From Xylanibacter rarus (GTDB lineage: Bacteria; Bacteroidota; Bacteroidia; Bacteroidales; Bacteroidaceae): DNA of 64,000 nt. Under the pieces are notes generated by a model that was not told the origin of the DNA, made no database searches, and saw only the letters and a program-made list of their open reading frames with translations. The stretch lies in NCBI RefSeq assembly GCF_001275135.1, contig NZ_LFQU01000009.1:1-64000 (forward strand), written 5' to 3'. The position numbers were made by a program, and so were the translations under genes. This document shows positions 1-7,849 of the stretch, in pieces (the first letter of the stretch is position 1; every line of letters starts with the position of its first letter).

Positions 1-66
1 TAAATTTCTACTGCCTCGGGCTTTGTGATTTCTGTGGTCCGGTTTTAAAGTTTGGATACAAATAAA

Positions 67-95
67 AAAGTCATCTCAGTATTGAGATGACTTTT
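67..95 (-). terminator. Terminator of tRNA-Arg
   Basis: An inverted repeat of about 11 bp (AAGTCATCTCA and its complement, 3-nt loop) is followed on the minus strand by a T-rich run. It lies directly downstream of the tRNA-Arg gene. Confidence 0.75.
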
Positions 96-96
96 G

Positions 97-170
97 TGAT
101 CCCGACAGGATTCAAACCTGTAACCTTCTGATCCGTAGTCAGATGCTCTATTCAGTTGAGCCACGGGACC
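97..170 (-). tRNA. tRNA-Arg (anticodon ACG)
   Basis: On the minus strand a 74-nt cloverleaf can be drawn. The 7-bp acceptor stem GGTCCCG/CGGGATC has one G-U pair, the T-arm contains GGTTTGAATCC, and the anticodon loop CTACGGA gives anticodon ACG, which decodes CGN arginine codons after A-to-I editing. CCA is not encoded. A promoter lies just upstream on the same strand. Confidence 0.95.
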
Positions 171-187
171 ATTTCTTAAATGCGATG

Positions 188-218
188 CAAAGGTACGCAT
201 ATTTTTTAATACAGCAAA
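188..218 (-). promoter_or_regulatory. Promoter of tRNA-Arg
   Basis: Read on the minus strand there is TTTG (215-218), a 19-nt spacer and TACCTTTG (188-195), a full match to the Bacteroidetes -33/-7 consensus. The same GCGTACCTTTGCATCGCA block occurs before tRNA-Phe at about 1134-1150. Confidence 0.8.
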
Positions 219-611
219 ATTTTTTCGGATTTTTTTATCAGATTGTTTTGATTTTATTGAATATTGCCTTTATAATGCAGAAAAGATGATTTAAAACAAT
301 AAAATATGATGACTTGTTTGCTTAGTTTGCCAGACAATGAAATGTGTGGAGTGTGGATTTATGGAGTGTTATATATTAATAAGTGTTATATATTAATAAT
401 ATTGTACCATTTACTTCATATTTGTTTTTTAATATAAAATTATGTTGAAAGTGTTTTTTGCTTTTTTAGTTATGTGGTATACATACTAAAATGGTGTTCC
501 TTCTTTGTTGTAATTTATAGCTTCTATTGATTCGCCTTGCCGTATTATGGAAGAGCGGAATTGGATAAATTATGGTATATGATATTTTTTTTAAAGAAAT
601 ATTCTTGAAAA
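219..611. other. AT-rich spacer without recognisable gene
   Basis: This stretch between the two tRNA promoters is very AT-rich. A 61-codon open frame on the minus strand at 466-651 overlaps the tRNA-Cys promoter and has no family resemblance, so I see nothing functional here. Confidence 0.5.
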
Positions 612-643
612 TTTGCACGTATAAGAAAAAAGTATTACCTTTG
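612..643 (+). promoter_or_regulatory. Promoter of tRNA-Cys
   Basis: TTTG (612-615), a 20-nt spacer and TACCTTTG (636-643) match the Bacteroidetes primary sigma consensus. The tRNA begins 20 nt after the -7 box. Confidence 0.8.
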
Positions 644-663
644 CAGCGCAAAAAGCGAGAAAT

Positions 664-734
664 GGTACCTTGGCCGATCGGTTAGGTAACGGTCTGCAAA
701 ACCGTGTAGAGCAGTTCGACTCTGCTAGGTACCT
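664..734 (+). tRNA. tRNA-Cys (anticodon GCA)
   Basis: A 71-nt tRNA with a perfect acceptor stem GGTACCT/AGGTACC. The anticodon loop CTGCAAA gives anticodon GCA (cysteine). The T-arm contains GTTCGACTC. CCA is not encoded. Confidence 0.95.
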
Positions 735-737
735 CTT

Positions 738-771
738 AAAAGGCAACATTCATGTGAATGTTGCTTTTTTT
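738..771 (+). terminator. Terminator of tRNA-Cys
   Basis: A stem of about 12 bp (GGCAACATTCA and its complement, very short loop) is followed by a run of seven T, immediately after the tRNA. Confidence 0.8.
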
Positions 772-800
772 ATATATTTACGATTTGTTTGGTGCTGCCG

Positions 801-885
801 AAATTTCTACTGCCCCATAAAAAGCTTTTTCTCTTTAGAATCGCAAAGCTCTACGGATACCCCCATTAAATTTCTACTGCCCCAT
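801..885. repeat. Pair of 18-bp direct repeats
   Basis: AAATTTCTACTGCCCCAT occurs at 801-818 and again at 868-885. The first 14 bases also occur at 2-15 at the left edge of the window. Flanking bases are not conserved between copies. The function is unknown and no inverted structure is present inside the unit. Confidence 0.6.
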
Positions 886-998
886 GATGCCAATGTTGAT
901 TGTTACGTGTTGTAATTGTTTTTCGTTAAATATTTGAGTCTGTGAGAATCGTGCTAATTTAATTTTGCTGTATATAATAAGGTGTGGGGTATATAAAA

Positions 999-1028
999 GA
1001 AAAACCCTGACGCTTAAACGTACAGGGC
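999..1028 (-). terminator. Terminator of tRNA-Phe
   Basis: On the minus strand CCCTG and CAGGG frame a second short ACG/CGT pairing, followed by TTTTTCTTTT. It lies 15 nt downstream of tRNA-Phe. Confidence 0.6.
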
Positions 1029-1043
1029 TAATGAAAGGAGGAG

Positions 1044-1116
1044 TGGTACCACCAGGAATCGAACCGGGGACACAAGGATTTTCAGTCCTTTGCTCTACCA
1101 ACTGAGCTATGGCACC
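1044..1116 (-). tRNA. tRNA-Phe (anticodon GAA)
   Basis: A 73-nt minus-strand tRNA with acceptor stem GGTGCCA/TGGTACC (one G-U pair), anticodon loop CTGAAAA giving GAA, and T-arm GGTTCGATTCC. CCA is not encoded. A TACCTTTG -7 box lies at 1139-1146 on the same strand. Confidence 0.95.
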
Positions 1117-1229
1117 ATCGTTGTTCTTTTTTGCGATGCAAAGGTACGCAAAAGTTTTAAAATAAAAGATTCATTACGTGATAAAAGTATTCTTTTTAAC
1201 TTATTTTTGGAAATTAGCTTATAAAAACG

Positions 1230-1280
1230 AATAAAACATGCATAATTGTGCAGAATACACCTTTATGCATGTTTTATTTT
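1230..1280 (-). terminator. Strong terminator after the outer-membrane protein gene
   Basis: A perfect 15-bp inverted repeat (1230-1244 with 1264-1278) encloses a 19-nt loop and is followed by T-rich sequence on the minus strand. It ends the transcript of the leftward barrel-protein gene. Confidence 0.75.
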
Positions 1281-1351
1281 GCGTATTTATTGCATTAAAG
1301 CAGTTGTGCGCTGTGTGATGATTTTATTTGTTTAGCTGCACTTTTTCTGTA

Positions 1352-2062
1352 TTATAAAGTGAAACCATAGCCTACTGTCAGCGAGAAACTGCGGTTGCAT
1401 ATGTTATCATCGTAATATTTATATGGGTTTTTCAGGCCGAACAAGTATCTCAGGTCGATGCTTATATTGTTGTATTCGTAGGCAACTCCTACAGGGATGC
1501 CGATGTCGAAACGTTTGAATATTCCGGTTGTGGTGTTGCTTGCCTCTCCTGATTGTTCCGCGTCAGGTATATATTGGCCGTTTTCAATAGTTCCGTTCTC
1601 GTAGTCACCGCTTCCTTTTGCCGACAGAAGGTATCCCGCCTGCACTCCGGCTTTTATCGAGAAGCCGCTGTTGCCGAAATAGCAGATGGCCATTACGGGT
1701 ATTGTGAGATAGTGGAGTGTCTGCTTCGAATCGGTTATCTTGTTATAGTATTGCTCATTGCTATAAGTATAGTCTGAATATTTGGTGCCGTACATCGCGT
1801 AGAGCAGACCTGCGCTGAAGCCAAAGTCATTGTTTTTAAATCTGTGTCTTACCTCGGCTCCTGCCGTTATGCCAAATTTATATTTTGGCTTAAGCTCATC
1901 GCCCTGTCCGTTTCCTGCGTCAGTGAGGATTATGTCGTTGTTCATCTTAGATAAGGTGAGTCCGAACATAGGGAAAATCTTTGTTTCGCCTCCTGCTGTT
2001 TGTGCTGTTGAGTTTTGTGTCATCGTCAACAGCACGAGCATTATTATTACCAGTTTTTTCAT
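1352..2062 (-). CDS. PorT-like outer-membrane beta-barrel protein
   Basis: A secreted outer-membrane protein of 236 aa. The start is set at the ATG giving MKKLVIIMLVLLTMTQNSTA, a clear Sec signal peptide; an upstream in-frame ATG would add 12 polar residues ahead of it. The mature part has alternating hydrophobic/aromatic strands with many Gly and Tyr and ends in a strand terminating in Phe-Thr-Leu, typical of small 8-10 strand barrels of the OMP_b-brl_2/PorT group in Bacteroidota. Such proteins have no general assigned role. It is a single gene with its own terminator; the adjacent upstream DNA is a repeat element, not an operon partner. The fold assignment is fairly safe, the function is unknown. 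Confidence 0.75.
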   Translation of the reverse strand: MKKLVIIMLVLLTMTQNSTAQTAGGETKIFPMFGLTLSKMNNDIILTDAGNGQGDELKPKYKFGITAGAEVRHRFKNNDFGFSAGLLYAMYGTKYSDYTYSNEQYYNKITDSKQTLHYLTIPVMAICYFGNSGFSIKAGVQAGYLLSAKGSGDYENGTIENGQYIPDAEQSGEASNTTTGIFKRFDIGIPVGVAYEYNNISIDLRYLFGLKNPYKYYDDNICNRSFSLTVGYGFTL

Positions 2063-2191
2063 GTTATTATGTTTTTTCTGATATAACGTTTTTTGCATTT
2101 TTTTATTGTTACTTTCCGTTCATATTTAAATATGTGCTTTCAGTCTATGAATATGTTGCTGTCTGTGTCCTTGTTTTGTTGATGTTGGCTG

Positions 2192-2442
2192 AAAAGTTTT
2201 TTGTAGAAACTCATCACTCGTCACATTCGCATGTAATTTGTTGATATTCAGTTGCTTGCGGTGTGATGAGTTGTCGTGCAAACTCATCACACAAAGATTT
2301 AGCCGTTCTTTTTTGTCCTGATTTTGGTTGATTTATGCCTGATGTGATGAGTTCGCATGACAACTCGTCACGCCATAATGCTTTGATTTGCAGTGCCTTA
2401 TGCCGTGTTGTGACGAGTGATGAGTTTCTTCGAAAAACTTTT
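2192..2442. repeat. MITE-like element, copy 1
   Basis: A 221-bp core (2207-2427) is bounded by perfect 19-bp inverted repeats beginning AAACTCATCACTCGTCACA. The inverted similarity continues outwards, with two mismatches, to 2192 and 2442. Inside are two more hairpins built from the GTGATGAGTT/AACTCATCAC theme (around 2273-2292 and 2342-2371) and a conserved centre containing CCTGATTTTGGTTGA. It encodes nothing. A second copy with a core of nearly the same length lies at 17536-17757. Confidence 0.8.
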
Positions 2443-2518
2443 TTGTTCATTCATTCCGTTATGGATTTCTTTTCATCTTTCTTTTTGCTTTGTGTCGGAT
2501 GCATGTCAATATCCGTCT

Positions 2519-2600
2519 GAAAGCATATCTTTTGCATCATGAAAGGCCTTGTTTTGTCATGTAAAAGCATGCCTTTCGAAAAGCTATTTGATGCCTTCTG
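2519..2600. repeat. 22-bp-period palindrome array, locus 1
   Basis: Four imperfect units start at 2519, 2541, 2563 and 2585. Each has the form (G/A)AAAG-N5-CTTTT, with decay in some units. The spacing is exactly 22 bp. It follows the MITE-like element by 92 bp from its core, as in locus 3 at 17.85 kb. Confidence 0.65.
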
Positions 2601-2692
2601 CTGGGGCTTAACGTGATGGAGCATGCTGGTTATGTGATTAGATGCCATCACTGATCTTAGCTTTTGTGTTAGTCTTCAGTAGTAACTGTTTT

Positions 2693-2729
2693 AACAAAAA
2701 ATGTTCAGACTGCCGGCAGCCTGAACATT
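2693..2729 (-). terminator. Terminator of the sppA-lpxK-punA-thiL cluster
   Basis: A 14-15 bp stem (AATGTTCAG, one mismatch, CTGCC and complement) is followed on the minus strand by TTTTTTGTT. It sits about 25 nt after the thiL stop codon. Confidence 0.85.
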
Positions 2730-2754
2730 CCTGTATGATGAATAATTTATTGTC

Positions 2755-3825
2755 TTAGTCTTTTAAGGGATTCCAGCCCTGAGCTTTCAGCTCAAACTCG
2801 TTGTTGTCGCGGCTTACGAGCATGTGGCCCAGTTCTTTCTTTGTGATATGCCCTATGAGCTTCACGTCTTTCATGTCCTCAATCTTCTCATGGTCGCCTA
2901 TGGGCACGGTGAACAGCAGCTCGTAGTCTTCGCCGCCGTTGAGCGCACACGTAGTTACGTTCATGTTCATCTCCTCAGCCATCACAGCCGTCTGATAGTC
3001 AATGGGGATGTTCTTTTCGTAAATTCGGCACCCGCAGTTGCTCTGGTTGCAGATGTGCAGCAGTTCGCTGCTCAGTCCGTCGCTTATGTCCATCATGGCC
3101 GTGGGGTGTATGTTGCGCTCGCGCAGTGCTTGCAGAATGTCGCCTCTTGCCTCCGGCTTTAGCTGGCGCTGCAGCAGATATTCCTTTCCGGCAAAGTCAG
3201 GCTGAAAGTGGGCCAGCTCTTCGAGCGCACGCTTGTCGTTCTTCTTCCTTGCCTCGTTCACCTGCTGATAGTAGACGCTCTTTTCGCGCTCTAGCAGTTG
3301 CAGGCCCATGTATGCCGCGCCGAGGTCGCCGCTGACGCATATCAGGTCGGTGTCCTTAGCGCCGTTTCTGTATACGATATCCTCCTTTGCACATTCGCCG
3401 ATGCACGTTATGCTTATGGCCAGTCCGGTGTACGACGACGTCGTGTCGCCGCCCACAATGTCTACGTTCCATTTTTCGCAGGCCATGCGCAGGCCGCTGT
3501 AGAACATCTCCATGTCCTCAACCGTGAAGCGTTTGCTCAGCGCAATGCTTACAATGAGCTGGCGCGGTGTGCCGTTCATGGCGAATATGTCGCTTATGTT
3601 CACCATTGCCGACTTGTAGCCAAGGTGCTGCAGGTCGATGTATGTAAGGTCGAAGTGGACGCCTTCCATAAGCATGTCTGTCGTAACGAGCACTTCCTTG
3701 TCGGGATAGTGCATCACGGCGCAGTCGTCGCCTACGCCGTATATTGTCGATTCGTTTTTGGGGGCATGTCCGTCTGTGAGGTGACGGATAAGTCCGAATT
3801 CGCCAAGTTTCGCAATGTCTGTCAT
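2755..3825 (-). CDS. thiL: Thiamine-monophosphate kinase ThiL
   Basis: It phosphorylates thiamine monophosphate to thiamine diphosphate with ATP, the last step of cofactor synthesis, in the cytosol. The 356 aa show the ThiL/PurM-like fold signature. Metal-binding GVGDDCA is at residues 30-36, TTDMLMEGVHF follows at about 48-58, then KSAMVNISD, VGGDTTSS near 125 and MDISDGLS near 245. It is slightly longer than enterobacterial ThiL because of an insert at about 185-215, which is common in Bacteroidota. It is the last gene of the leftward cluster, 105 nt after punA with a stem-loop between them. No TPP riboswitch is visible upstream. Confidence 0.95.
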   Translation of the reverse strand: MTDIAKLGEFGLIRHLTDGHAPKNESTIYGVGDDCAVMHYPDKEVLVTTDMLMEGVHFDLTYIDLQHLGYKSAMVNISDIFAMNGTPRQLIVSIALSKRFTVEDMEMFYSGLRMACEKWNVDIVGGDTTSSYTGLAISITCIGECAKEDIVYRNGAKDTDLICVSGDLGAAYMGLQLLEREKSVYYQQVNEARKKNDKRALEELAHFQPDFAGKEYLLQRQLKPEARGDILQALRERNIHPTAMMDISDGLSSELLHICNQSNCGCRIYEKNIPIDYQTAVMAEEMNMNVTTCALNGGEDYELLFTVPIGDHEKIEDMKDVKLIGHITKKELGHMLVSRDNNEFELKAQGWNPLKD

Positions 3826-3861
3826 TCTGCTTTTAGTTTTTTCTTTGTTATATTTCGATTT

Positions 3862-3904
3862 AAGGAGCTAAGAATACGCCTTTAGGCAACATTCTTAACT
3901 CCTT
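3862..3904. other. Stem-loop between punA and thiL
   Basis: A 14-bp stem with one mismatch (AAGGAG-TAAGAAT and complement) encloses a 15-nt loop. There is no U-run on the minus strand, so it is more likely an mRNA processing or stability structure, or a weak attenuator, than a full terminator. Confidence 0.6.
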
Positions 3905-3930
3905 GTATCCTATAATCCGGCCGGCACAGG

Positions 3931-4740
3931 TTATGCACGGTTGATCATCTCTCTCATTATTTCAGTCATCAGCGGCTGAGCCTTGTTGGCTGCAATCTGC
4001 ACCTCCTCATGGCTTACCTCAACCGGTGTGTCCTCGAGTCCGAGGTCGGTGATGATGCTTATACCGAATGTCTTTATGCCGCAGTGATGTGCCACGATAA
4101 CCTCAGGCACCGTGCTCATGCCTACGGCGTCTCCGCCAAGGCGGTGATACATCTTATATTCTGCCGGAGTCTCAAACGTAGGACCCTGCACGCCCACATA
4201 AACGCCGTGAACCACGCGTATGCCCTTTTCGGCGGCAATGGCGTCGGCCTCTGCTATGAGCTTCTTGTCGTAAGTCTCGTGCATGTCTGGGAAGCGCGGG
4301 CCTGTGGGGAAGTTCTTTCCGCGCAGCGGATGCTCCGGGAAGAAGTTGATGTGGTCTGTGATTATCATCAGGTCGCCGATCTTGAACTCAGGGTTCATGC
4401 CTCCCGAAGCGTTGCTTACGAAGAGAGTCTTTATGCCGAGTTCGTACATTATGCGTATCGGGAACGTAACTTCCTTCATGTTGTAGCCTTCATAATAGTG
4501 GAAGCGTCCTTCCATAGCCATTATGTCAACGTTGCCGAGCTTGCCGAAAATCAGTTTGCCGGCGTGTCCCTCTACTGTAGAAACGGGGAAGTTAGGTATT
4601 TCAGAGTAAGGAAACTCGTAGCTGTCAGTGATTTCTGAAGCTAATTGTCCTAGGCCTGTTCCCAGAATTATTGCCGTTTTTGGGCTTGTTGTCATCCTTT
4701 GCTTTAGCCAGGATGCTGTTTCTTGAATTTTTTCGTACAT
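3931..4740 (-). CDS. punA: Purine-nucleoside phosphorylase
   Basis: It cleaves purine (deoxy)nucleosides with phosphate to the free base and (deoxy)ribose-1-phosphate in purine salvage. The 269 aa match the trimeric PNP family. The phosphate loop GTGLGQ is at about 27-32, EGHAGKL at 58-64, SNASGGMNPEF near 110 and the base-site region GMSTVPE near 205. I chose the ATG at 4740, giving MYEKIQETAS; a TTG two codons earlier is the only in-frame extension. The first 116 nt lie inside the 3' end of lpxK in another frame. Grouping with lpxK and thiL looks like co-transcription, not a shared pathway. Confidence 0.95.
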   Translation of the reverse strand: MYEKIQETASWLKQRMTTSPKTAIILGTGLGQLASEITDSYEFPYSEIPNFPVSTVEGHAGKLIFGKLGNVDIMAMEGRFHYYEGYNMKEVTFPIRIMYELGIKTLFVSNASGGMNPEFKIGDLMIITDHINFFPEHPLRGKNFPTGPRFPDMHETYDKKLIAEADAIAAEKGIRVVHGVYVGVQGPTFETPAEYKMYHRLGGDAVGMSTVPEVIVAHHCGIKTFGISIITDLGLEDTPVEVSHEEVQIAANKAQPLMTEIMREMINRA

Positions 4741-5800
4741 AACCAATTATTTTTTCGTTAAATTCCTCTTCCTGACCGAGCATGAACTTTATCCTTATGG
4801 GCAGCATGTATAGATTTTGCCTTACCTCTTCAGAAAGTCCGTCCATTCCGGCCAGTCTCGAGTTGTCTTTTTCTGTAGTGATTATTATTTTGGGCGACGG
4901 CATCTTGTCGAACGCCTCGTTTATCCGTTCAATGTCCCTTCCGGTAAACTGATGGTGGTCGCCGAATGTCAGCGGCACAACGTTGCCGGCGTAAGGCTTC
5001 AGGTCGTAAATCATCTGTTTTGGCGACGCTATGCCTGTGAGCAGCAACACGTTCTCCTTATTCTTTCTGATGCTGTCGAGCGTCTTTGTCCTGCTGCCGA
5101 ACACGGCCTTAAGGTCTTCATACTCGAGAGTGGAGAAGAACAGCTGCTGATATGGAAACAGGTTCATTGCCTTTATTATCACGCGATACTCCATGGGCTT
5201 TAGGTCCTTGGGGCATTTTGTTATAATAACGATGTCGGCCCTTGCCTTTCCGCTTAGCGGTTCGCGCAGTCGGCCGGCAGGCAGCAGCTTGTCGTAGATG
5301 ATGAGCCTGTGATAGTCAACGAGCAGAATGTTGATTCCCGGTTTGACATATCTGTGCTGAAAGGCGTCGTCGAGCAGTATCACGTCGGTGTCTTTCGTCT
5401 CTTCGTCGCCGGTTATGCGGTCAATGCCGTGACATCTGTTTTTGTCTACAGCCACGTATATGTCCTTGAATTTCTGCTTCATCTGGTAGGGCTCGTCGCC
5501 AATCTTTCTCATCTCAGTGTCGTCCTTAGCCAACACGTAGCCCTTGCTCTTGCGCTTGTATCCGCGGCTCAGCACGGCCACCTTGCCCTTGTCTTTGAGC
5601 AGGCGGATGAGATATTCCACGTGGGGCGTCTTGCCCGAGCCGCCCACGGTGATGTTTCCTACCGATATTACCGGAATGTCGAAGCTGCGGCTTTTAAGAA
5701 TGCCGAGCTCAAAAAGCTGGTTGCGCAGCCTTACGCCCAGGCCGTAGAGCCAGCTCAGCGGAAGCATCCATTCGTTTATCTTTATAAAGTCGCCTTCCAT
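4625..5800 (-). CDS. lpxK: Tetraacyldisaccharide 4'-kinase LpxK
   Basis: It phosphorylates the 4' position of the lipid A disaccharide at the cytoplasmic face of the inner membrane. The 391-aa protein has the LpxK Walker A region ISVGNITVGGSGKTPHVEYL at residues 45-64, LSRGY, and DDAFQHR in the middle. An N-terminal amphipathic segment with WMLPLSWLYGLGVRLRN is usual for the family. The last 35-40 residues are Lys/Asn/Arg-rich, unlike LpxK, and coincide with the overlap with punA, so the reading frame simply runs on into the neighbour. It starts 80 nt after sppA. Confidence 0.93.
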   Translation of the reverse strand: MEGDFIKINEWMLPLSWLYGLGVRLRNQLFELGILKSRSFDIPVISVGNITVGGSGKTPHVEYLIRLLKDKGKVAVLSRGYKRKSKGYVLAKDDTEMRKIGDEPYQMKQKFKDIYVAVDKNRCHGIDRITGDEETKDTDVILLDDAFQHRYVKPGINILLVDYHRLIIYDKLLPAGRLREPLSGKARADIVIITKCPKDLKPMEYRVIIKAMNLFPYQQLFFSTLEYEDLKAVFGSRTKTLDSIRKNKENVLLLTGIASPKQMIYDLKPYAGNVVPLTFGDHHQFTGRDIERINEAFDKMPSPKIIITTEKDNSRLAGMDGLSEEVRQNLYMLPIRIKFMLGQEEEFNEKIIGYVRKNSRNSILAKAKDDNKPKNGNNSGNRPRTISFRNH

Positions 5801-5880
5801 TCCTTTACTGAATTCATTATATTGTTTGTCGTTATATGCAGCAGGCGCGCCGGCAGCTGTGCCTGTGGCGCCTGCTTTGT

Positions 5881-7653
5881 TTATCTGATGTTAAGTATGA
5901 ACGGCACACGTGCCTGCACGGCGTTCTGTCTGTTCATGCTTCTGATGAGCATGAACGGCTCGTAGTATTCGCCAAGTGTGAGGCGCAGCTGATTGTCGAT
6001 GTAGCTGCCCTGCGATGCCTTGTTGAGCAGTTGCTCCATCCAGTCGCTTTTTCCGGGATAAGGAGCCGTGTGATATTCCTTCAGGTTAGCCAGACTTGCA
6101 GCCTTTGCCACAGCCTCGTTGAGGCCTCCGAGCTGGTCTACCAGCTTATGCTTGTATGCATCCTGTCCGAGCCATACATGGCCCTGAGCCACTTTCTCTA
6201 CCTGTGCAATGCTCAGCTTGCGGCCTTCTGCCACACGTGAGCGGAACAGCTTGTAGCCGCGGTCGATATAGTTCTCGATGTATGCCATCTCCTCTTCGTT
6301 GAAAGGACGTGCAGGCGTGCCCAGACCGCTGTTCTTGTTGGTCTTCACCTCGTCGAACTTAACGCCGAGTTTCTGCGTGAGCAGTCCGCTGAAGTCGGGG
6401 AACATGCCGAATATGCCGATGCTGCCGGTCAGTGTTGTGGGCTCAGCCACAATCCAGTTGGCGCCGCTGCTGATATAGTAGCCGCCCGATGCAGCCATGC
6501 CGCCCATAGACACAACCACGGGTTTCTTCTTTTTCAGCATTTCAACATAGTGCCATATCTGTTCTGAGGCATAAGCGCTTCCGCCTCCCGAGTTGATGCG
6601 CAGCACCACGGCCTTTACGTTATCGTCGTCGGCCAGAGCCTGCAGGTCTTCGCAAACCTTCTTGCCCACGATGTTGTGGCCTTGGCTCATCATGCCAGTC
6701 TCCTCGCTGTCAACAATGTTTCCGTAAGCATAGTATACAGCAATCTCGTCTCCTTTGCTGCTGTTGTCAGCCAGAAGCTTCATCTCTGCCAGTCCTGCCG
6801 TGTTGATGTTGTCGTCGGCATCCTTTTTCATGAGCTTGTTTATTTCGGCCTTTATGCCGTCAGTGTATATAAGCTTGTCCACCATCTTGCGCTTGACAAA
6901 CTCTTTCGGATCGTCGAAGGTTATCAGTCTGTCGGCATATGCGTTAAGCGAGTCGACGCTGATCTTTCTGCTTTCAGACACATCCTTGCAGATGGTCTGC
7001 CATATTCCGCTAATATAAGCCGTAACCTGTTCGCGGTTGGCGTCGCTCATCTTGTCGGCAGTGAACATTTCGGGAGCGCTCTTGTATGTGCCCACTTTAG
7101 CCAGCTGCATCTTAACGCCAAACTTTGCCAGCATGTCTTTAAGGAATATCGGCTGCGAAGCCAGACCATGCCAGTCTATCTGTCCGCTCGGATTCAGGAA
7201 TATTTTGTCGGCAACCGATGCGATATAGTAGGTGCCCTGTGTGTATACGTCGCCGTAAGCCACAATCCATTTTCCGCTCTTCTTGAAGTCTTTCAGCGCG
7301 TTGCGTATGGCCTGCATCGACGCATAAGAGTCGGCGCCGAACATTCCTGCCTCAATATATATACCTTTAATCTTGTCGTTGTTCTTGGCTTTTTTAATGG
7401 CATCGAGTATGTCGTCGAGTCCCATGTTTCCAACCGTACTTCCGCTCAGCTGGTCCATGATGCTTTCTTCAGAGCGTTCGTTGAGCACTCCCGACAGGTT
7501 GAGCACCATTACCGTGTTGTCGCTCACGTCCTTTGCCGAACTTTCAGAGGCAATCATGCCTGCGATACACATCACTCCGAGCACGCCTGTTAGCAGGGTG
7601 AAAACTATCAAGCCGACAACCGTGGCGGCCATGTATTTAAAAAAGTCCTTCAT
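5881..7653 (-). CDS. sppA: Signal peptide peptidase SppA, 67K type
   Basis: An inner-membrane serine protease with a Ser/Lys dyad that clears cleaved signal peptides. The 590 aa carry one N-terminal membrane anchor (about residues 9-34) and two tandem S49 domains. The general-base lysine is in VGTYKSAPEMF (Lys191), where the E. coli enzyme has its catalytic Lys. The nucleophile is in MAASGGYY (Ser389), preceded by RINSGGGSA. Both catalytic residues are present and the length is standard for the long form. It is probably the first gene of the leftward cluster with lpxK, punA and thiL; a GC-rich hairpin lies in the 80-nt gap before lpxK. Confidence 0.95.
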   Translation of the reverse strand: MKDFFKYMAATVVGLIVFTLLTGVLGVMCIAGMIASESSAKDVSDNTVMVLNLSGVLNERSEESIMDQLSGSTVGNMGLDDILDAIKKAKNNDKIKGIYIEAGMFGADSYASMQAIRNALKDFKKSGKWIVAYGDVYTQGTYYIASVADKIFLNPSGQIDWHGLASQPIFLKDMLAKFGVKMQLAKVGTYKSAPEMFTADKMSDANREQVTAYISGIWQTICKDVSESRKISVDSLNAYADRLITFDDPKEFVKRKMVDKLIYTDGIKAEINKLMKKDADDNINTAGLAEMKLLADNSSKGDEIAVYYAYGNIVDSEETGMMSQGHNIVGKKVCEDLQALADDDNVKAVVLRINSGGGSAYASEQIWHYVEMLKKKKPVVVSMGGMAASGGYYISSGANWIVAEPTTLTGSIGIFGMFPDFSGLLTQKLGVKFDEVKTNKNSGLGTPARPFNEEEMAYIENYIDRGYKLFRSRVAEGRKLSIAQVEKVAQGHVWLGQDAYKHKLVDQLGGLNEAVAKAASLANLKEYHTAPYPGKSDWMEQLLNKASQGSYIDNQLRLTLGEYYEPFMLIRSMNRQNAVQARVPFILNIR

Positions 7654-7812
7654 AAAATATGCTTTACGTTTAAAAATTTCAGAAAAATGTTTTTATTCAA
7701 TGTCGTGAGGCATGCTCCATGGCGGAATATGTTGCGCCGTGTGCCGCATTGCCACTTACCAACTGCAAATATAAGCAATTTTATTTTATTTTGTCTGAAA
7801 ACGTATGCAAAG

Positions 7813-7844
7813 TTTGACAGAATCGTCAAATATTATTATTTTCG
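7813..7844 (+). promoter_or_regulatory. Promoter of the SDR gene
   Basis: TTTG (7813-7816), a 20-nt spacer and TATTTTCG (7837-7844, one mismatch to TAnnTTTG). The start codon of the SDR gene begins 5 nt after this box, which leaves little or no leader. Confidence 0.6.
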
Positions 7845-7849
7845 CACTG

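Noticed and set aside
801-885. Resemblance of AAATTTCTACT to the Cas12a direct repeat
   Set aside because: Cas12a repeats need the pairing TCTAC...GTAGA and a 36-nt unit. Here CCCCAT follows, the bases before the copies differ, and only two nearby copies exist. No cas gene is in the window.
3298-3885. 195-codon plus-strand frame opposite thiL
   Set aside because: It is antisense to ThiL and composed of shadow-type Val/Ala/His/Tyr runs; no signal or domain.
3826-3930. TPP riboswitch upstream of thiL
   Set aside because: The thi-box sequences (CTGAGA and related) are absent; only a simple 14-bp stem-loop is present.
6676-7593. 305-codon plus-strand frame opposite sppA
   Set aside because: It lies fully antisense to a conserved gene with intact catalytic residues and shows the usual shadow composition (Val, Ala, His, Tyr).
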